Shown piece after piece: positions 36,413-41,040 of a DNA stretch of 41,040 nucleotides. Position 1 is the stretch's first letter. Each line of letters begins with the position of its first letter. The translations under genes and the position numbers were made by a program. The notes below the pieces were generated by a model. The model ran no database searches. It saw only the letters and a program-made list of their open reading frames with translations, and had not been told where the DNA came from. The stretch comes from an uncultured Candidatus Berkelbacteria bacterium (GTDB lineage: Bacteria; Patescibacteriota; UBA1384; 2-12-FULL-50-11), in contig CAIMEH010000005.1 of assembly GCA_903839975.1 (NCBI GenBank), positions 1 to 41,040 of the forward strand. The letters run 5' to 3'.

Positions 36413-38140
36413 ATGGCAGTAAAAAAGAAGAAAGCACCTAGCCACGAGCAGTCTCTATGGGAGCAGCTGATTGATAGAATCAATACTGCAACTTTGCCAG
36501 ACTCAAATATCGAGCGAAATAGATTCGAGTTACTGGAACTACTAAGCCAGAGCATTATCAATACACCTCAATTTTTTGCACGCCTCGGAACTATTCTGTC
36601 GCACTCAGTCTACGCCGACGCAATTATCATTTACGAGCAGACCAACGATCAAATAAGAACAATCTTTTCCAATATGCCAAAAAAGCAGGAGCAGCAGCTA
36701 ATGAGTAGCCCAAGCGTCCGCAATCGTCTAAATCGAGCCAAGAAGCCTGTCCAGACCGACAAGATTAATGAGAAGATCCAAGTTAACCGCCAGGAACGAA
36801 CTATAGATAGGATTACTAGAGTCATATTAGACCACTCCCCGAAAAGCGAGATTTCTATGGCGGTCTTCAGTGATGAGTCACTTTTGAAAGTAGATATAAA
36901 GTTTTTAACTTTTATTAACGCGATGATGAATATACGCCGCCGTCAGCATCAGATGGGCAAGGCACTTACTAGTGAGGCTGGCCGACTTACTACTTTAACC
37001 CACCATCTAAGCGAAGGGTTAATAATTCTTGATCGAGATTTAAAAATCACCCTTTGGAACCGACCACTACAACGATTAACTGGTTATTCGCCAAGAGATG
37101 CCGAGAATAAACCATATTCACAAGTTTTTAAAAGGTTGAGTTACCCCAACTGGCTAACCGAAATAAGAAATGAGTACGACAATGATCCGCTTAAGAATGT
37201 TTTTTACGCCGATTTTGAGATTGCCACCAAACAGAAAAGTCGAAGCTGGGTTAGCGTCTCTGGCTCATTTTTGCGAAGCGCCGATTCTAGCATCGACCAA
37301 ACTGTTATGATAGTCCGCGACATCTCAAAATCCAAGGAGCTAGAGAATCTCAAAAGCGAGTTTATTTCTATTGCTACACATGAGCTGCGCACTCCAATTA
37401 CTGCCATTAAGGGTTATCTTAGTATGCTTGAGGGCGAGTCGAAAAAACTTTCCGGCAAGCAAAAACTCTATCTCTCGCGAGCCGTTGAAGCAAACAATCG
37501 CCTTGTTGGCCTGGTTGAAGAGCTATTACAGGTTATCCGTATCGAGGAGAACCGACTTCAGTTTAGTATTCGAGCGGTTAATGTTTACCCAGTTATTGAA
37601 AAAGTGTTGTTAGATTTTAGCGTCAAGGCAAAAAGAAAATGCCTAGAGACTAAAATTATTCCAACTGACTTTCCAACAACTATTATGGTTGATCCTGTTA
37701 AATTCGAGCAGGTAATCGCCAACTTGGTAGACAATGCCCTAAAATACACTAAATGCGGCCGAATCGAAATTAGCTTCTCCCAGGTTTACGATCGTAATAC
37801 CAGAGAAACTCTGTTGGCAATCCACGTAAAAGATACTGGCACAGGAATTAGCGAAGCTGACCAGAAACAGATATTCGAAAAGTTCATCCGAACGGCTAAT
37901 GCCCGAACTGGCACCGAATCAGGAGCGGGGCTGGGCTTGTTTATTGTTAAATCCTTCATTGAAAAGCAAGGTGGGAAAATTACAGTAAGAAGCAGGCTCA
38001 ACCACGGCAGCACCTTTACGGTCTTGTTCCCGATTATTGAGGAACGAAAGAGTAAGGCAGATCCAGAGGAAAAAAGTATCCTGGAACGCCTCACCGCATC
38101 AAGTAATTTAGGTAAAATCAATTGGAAAGGAAAAAAATGA
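36413..38140 (+). CDS. Cytosolic PAS-containing sensor histidine kinase
   Basis: PAS LDRDLKITLWNRPLQRLTGY; H-box FISIATHELRTPITAIKGYLSML; N box LVDNALKYTK; GAGLGLFIVK; no TM seen. Confidence 0.93.
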   Translation: MAVKKKKAPSHEQSLWEQLIDRINTATLPDSNIERNRFELLELLSQSIINTPQFFARLGTILSHSVYADAIIIYEQTNDQIRTIFSNMPKKQEQQLMSSPSVRNRLNRAKKPVQTDKINEKIQVNRQERTIDRITRVILDHSPKSEISMAVFSDESLLKVDIKFLTFINAMMNIRRRQHQMGKALTSEAGRLTTLTHHLSEGLIILDRDLKITLWNRPLQRLTGYSPRDAENKPYSQVFKRLSYPNWLTEIRNEYDNDPLKNVFYADFEIATKQKSRSWVSVSGSFLRSADSSIDQTVMIVRDISKSKELENLKSEFISIATHELRTPITAIKGYLSMLEGESKKLSGKQKLYLSRAVEANNRLVGLVEELLQVIRIEENRLQFSIRAVNVYPVIEKVLLDFSVKAKRKCLETKIIPTDFPTTIMVDPVKFEQVIANLVDNALKYTKCGRIEISFSQVYDRNTRETLLAIHVKDTGTGISEADQKQIFEKFIRTANARTGTESGAGLGLFIVKSFIEKQGGKITVRSRLNHGSTFTVLFPIIEERKSKADPEEKSILERLTASSNLGKINWKGKK

Positions 38141-38526
38141 GCAAGAAGAAGAAAAAAGTTTTAATGATTGAGGACGAGCCGCTACTGATAGATATGTACT
38201 CGGAAGCCTTTGAGAAAGAGGATTTTACTCTGGAGATAGCTGAAGATGGTAACGAAGGCATAAGAAAGGCTGCTAATACGCCCGATTTAATACTGCTAGA
38301 TATTTTATTACCTGGCCTGAATGGTTTTGAAGTACTAAAAAGGTTAAAAGATAACTCTCGTACCAAGGACATTCCAGTAATTGTGCTAACTAATTTGGGC
38401 AGTGAGCAAGCCGATAAGGATAAGCGACTGGCTCTTTCATTAGGAGCTATCGACTATCTAGTGAAGTCGTATCACACGCCCGAAGAGATGGCCAAGATCA
38501 TTAAAGATCGCCTCAAAAACGAGTAA
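38137..38526 (+). CDS. Single-domain response regulator
   Basis: VLMIEDEPLLIDMYSEAF..DLILLDILLPGLNGFEVLKRL..VIVLTN..K; overlaps kinase stop (ATGA). Confidence 0.93.
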   Translation: MSKKKKKVLMIEDEPLLIDMYSEAFEKEDFTLEIAEDGNEGIRKAANTPDLILLDILLPGLNGFEVLKRLKDNSRTKDIPVIVLTNLGSEQADKDKRLALSLGAIDYLVKSYHTPEEMAKIIKDRLKNE

Positions 38527-38599
38527 ACTACAGAGCTTTTGGCAGAATATTGCTTGCCGACAGTTAAAACAAGCACAAACACAGGAGTTTAATCTAAAG

Positions 38600-38842
38600 C
38601 AATCCAGCTAGCATTTGCTAAGATGGTTTTAGAACGTTAATAGCTTGGCTGCCGGGATGCAAGAAGTATTAATGGTGCTACACCAAGAAAAGAGCTTTTG
38701 CGATTGGCGCGAGGTACAAACGAGGCCAATTAGGAAGTTATTTACGTTAATTACTCTCAGGTGGCGAAAATTTTAGTACAAAGAGGTTTTGCGACTTCTT
38801 TGCCCAGTTTGGCACATATGCCGATTGTACTGGGTTTAAGAG
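38600..38842 (+). ncRNA. Candidate structured RNA upstream of a terminator
   Basis: No supported ORF; stems attggc..gccaat (38704-38730), cccagt..actggg (38803-38834); ends at the strong terminator 38843-38900. Confidence 0.35.
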
Positions 38843-38900
38843 CTTAGGCTAGCGAGAAGAGTTTGAACATTATTCAGACTCGCTGGCCTAAGTTTTTTTA
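38843..38900 (+). terminator. Intrinsic terminator
   Basis: cttaggctagcgag / ctcgctggcctaag (14 bp with one G-U) followed by ttttttta. Confidence 0.85.
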
Positions 38901-38944
38901 GTTTATTTATTTTTAATAATATCATTCCGTGCAAGCGCATTTAT

Positions 38945-38992
38945 TGCAGGAGATAAGGGGACTACTTGCGAAGCGTCCCCCTACCTCCTGCA
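38945..38992. repeat. Inverted repeat hairpin
   Basis: tgcaggag..ggggac-tacttgcgaagc-gtcccc..ctcctgca. Confidence 0.8.
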
Positions 38993-39111
38993 CCTCCACC
39001 CCTGCACGCTCTCACTGAGGTAAAGAGAAAATCCTGGCAAAATTTCCAACATTGAACTGACGGCCAACGGGAATTTTTTGGATTTTCAGATTAATAGTCC
39101 AAAAAAGATAA

Positions 39112-39184
39112 TACAACGAAATTTTTTGAATTTTAACCTGTTATTTCAGGTCGTTACAACGAAACCGGAAGTGAATAAAACGAA
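39112..39184 (+). repeat. Iteron-bearing dispersed repeat, copy D (short, opposite strand to A-C)
   Basis: tacaacgaaatttt..ttttaacctgttatttcaggtcgttacaacgaaacc..aagtga matches reverse complement of copies B/C; iterons at 39112, 39155, 39176. Confidence 0.8.
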
Positions 39185-39279
39185 CTTATTTTTAGATATT
39201 CACATGCTTAATGGCTTGATTTTCTCCTAGATATGTGCTAGGATATCGGCAGTACTTTGGTATCTTTGGAGGTTTTCAA

Positions 39280-39843
39280 ATGAGTCAACTGAACATCGCC
39301 CTTGTGGCACGAGTGAAACAGGGCGACCTTTGGGAAGCCCTACAGAAACGAGGCTGGAGCCAGACCGCCGGTGCAAAATTCATCGGGATGAACCCATACG
39401 CCTTTGGCGACATGATAAATCTCAGGGCAGTTCCAAATCTGACAATGGAGCAGGAGTGCAAGCTTTTTGAGCTTACAGGCAAGACGCTGGAAGAGATTTT
39501 CCCGTCCGAAATCAGGACTAAGGAATTTCTTCAAGGCCAGCGCGTATTTTCTGCGCTAAAGAAATGTTCAGTGGCGGCCCTTGCCTCGTCTGGAATCAGA
39601 GCCCTACCGATGAACCAGCCAGAAATGGTCGAAGAGCTCGCAGAAGAGATTAGAGCTTGCATATCTTTTCTGAGCGGACGGGAGCGCGATGTTATGTCCT
39701 TGGTCAACAAGGGCAAATCTGACCAAGAAATTGGAGTTAAGCTTTCTTTAAGCGTTTATCAGGTGATTAGGTCAAAGACACACGCTTCGGACAAGATTAA
39801 GGAAATCATCAAGCAAAAACGCCCCGATCTCAAGGGGTACTGA
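39280..39843 (+). CDS. Two-HTH regulator (N-terminal XRE-like, C-terminal sigma70-region-4/LuxR-like HTH)
   Basis: RGWSQTAGAKFIGMNPYAFGDMINLRAVPNLTMEQECKL; C-terminal LSGRERDVMSLVNKGKSDQEIGVKLSLSVYQVIRSKTHASDKIKE. Confidence 0.7.
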   Translation: MSQLNIALVARVKQGDLWEALQKRGWSQTAGAKFIGMNPYAFGDMINLRAVPNLTMEQECKLFELTGKTLEEIFPSEIRTKEFLQGQRVFSALKKCSVAALASSGIRALPMNQPEMVEELAEEIRACISFLSGRERDVMSLVNKGKSDQEIGVKLSLSVYQVIRSKTHASDKIKEIIKQKRPDLKGY

Positions 39844-39850
39844 ACTTTCC

Positions 39851-39873
39851 AGAGGGGCTAAATGCCCCTCTTT
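39851..39873. terminator. Intrinsic terminator
   Basis: gaggggc-taaat-gcccctc then tttaatttt. Confidence 0.8.
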
Positions 39874-39880
39874 AATTTTA

Positions 39881-41032
39881 CTAAGGGTAAATCTTAATTA
39901 GTTGCAAGGCTAAGTAGAGCTCCACTGCTTCGGTAAATTTTCGGGGATCTTTGTCTAATTTTTCGGTAATTTTATCAAGACGGTAGATAACAGTGTTTCG
40001 GTGGATTTTTAGCATCTCCGAGGTTTGAGTGAGGTTTAGGTCGTGTTCCAGAAATGCCTCAAGCGTTTCCGTTAATTCTGGGTCATCTAGGTTAGCTAAG
40101 ACATTTTTGGCGTGCTCTCTTTTTTGGCTGGTTGAACTGGATATTACTAGCGGTAGAACCCCTAAAACATCACTGCGATAGACCGAGTTAAGACCTTGGA
40201 GCTTACTGCCAACTTCCAACACTTGCAGCGCCTCCTGGACCGACTGGAGCAAGCCAGCGACCGATGAGGACGGCGAGCCTATCCCAACGGTTACGTCCTT
40301 AATGTAAATATTTTTTAGCGGCAGAACGACCTCGCCATAATGAGTGGTTATTAATTTACTAAAATTATTAAAGTCTGTGCTTGAAAGGTCCTTGAACACC
40401 AAGAAGCGATCGTTACCAATATAGCCGATAACGTTGTCTTGGTTTTTACTAAAGAAGCTAGTTAGACTCTGCTCAATATCATGCTTTTTGGCGTCGATTA
40501 AATTCTTTTTCTCTCCAAGTGGCTGGCCAATGGTCTGCAGATAGTTGTTCCAGAACCCAGAGAGCTCAAAGATAATTGCACACCGCTGGACATCGAGACG
40601 ATAGCCTAGGGCCGCCATCTGTTGCTCTAGCTCTTCGTCGTCGATAGTCATCGGTCGGTAGGCCAGCCTTGCCATCAACAGATCAACCGCATCAGGACGT
40701 GGTTTGTGAATAGTCATAAACTGCTGAATTATTAACTCGGCTAAGCTATTTGTAACCTGAATGGTTTGGATATCTTCTTCACTGGATTCGGTCACAACCA
40801 TGCCGATAATTTTTTCATCGTTATAGAGGGGGACAGCCCTGAGCTCTGGATGATCTTCGACTGCAAATGAGGTTTTGTCGCGAGTTAGTGCACCTTTTAC
40901 AATAAACCCTTTAATTCTTGGGAAGTCGTTAACTTCGTCAAATGGCTTGCCATTTGGATCACAGATTACGATGGGTTTGGCTGTTATTCTCTTAATCTGT
41001 TGATAAAGTTCTTTAAGCAAAAATGGTGACAT
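39881..41032 (-). CDS. CdaR/PucR-family transcriptional regulator
   Basis: N-terminal diacid-recognition-like domain; C-terminal PucR HTH ETLEAFLEHDLNLTQTSEMLKIHRNTVIYRLDKITE. Confidence 0.88.
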   Translation of the reverse strand: MSPFLLKELYQQIKRITAKPIVICDPNGKPFDEVNDFPRIKGFIVKGALTRDKTSFAVEDHPELRAVPLYNDEKIIGMVVTESSEEDIQTIQVTNSLAELIIQQFMTIHKPRPDAVDLLMARLAYRPMTIDDEELEQQMAALGYRLDVQRCAIIFELSGFWNNYLQTIGQPLGEKKNLIDAKKHDIEQSLTSFFSKNQDNVIGYIGNDRFLVFKDLSSTDFNNFSKLITTHYGEVVLPLKNIYIKDVTVGIGSPSSSVAGLLQSVQEALQVLEVGSKLQGLNSVYRSDVLGVLPLVISSSTSQKREHAKNVLANLDDPELTETLEAFLEHDLNLTQTSEMLKIHRNTVIYRLDKITEKLDKDPRKFTEAVELYLALQLIKIYP

Positions 41033-41040
41033 AATTTCTC

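Overview
The window is a gene-dense segment of a small bacterial genome. The gene style is Patescibacteria/CPR-like; this taxonomic guess is an inference from gene families, not tested. No plasmid, phage or transposase backbone is visible. Housekeeping content: typA, a DEAD-box helicase, tmRNA, tRNA-Arg/Val/Glu, an ftsE-ftsX-CHAP hydrolase cluster, secA, serS, greA, glycosyltransferases, type IV pilins, a histidine kinase/response regulator pair and a CdaR-like regulator. The most unusual part is ~2.5-5.8 kb, directly downstream of typA and on the same strand. There, short one- or two-gene modules are each followed by a copy of a complex repeat. Each repeat carries 8-9 bp iterons (TTCGTTGTA / TACAACGAA) spaced 21, 43 and 53-54 bp apart. 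Perfect CGTATACG-type palindromes and a displaced second copy of the typA 3' end (43/50 nt identical, differences mostly synonymous) lie between modules. I interpret this as a candidate cassette array or integration hotspot anchored at the typA 3' end, built on an unfamiliar recombination-site-like repeat; a fourth, orphan copy lies at ~39.1 kb. Other points of interest: a 552-nt tmRNA encoding an unusually long 25-aa tag ending in AFA; an XRE-HTH domain fused in frame to Hsp20 across a perfect Shine-Dalgarno, with a palindromic operator in its promoter; a 6S-like long hairpin upstream of the DEAD-box helicase; a terminator-ended candidate ncRNA after the response regulator; and hairpin tandem repeats in the histidine kinase leader. 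All calls are from reading the sequence only; no database search or folding was run.
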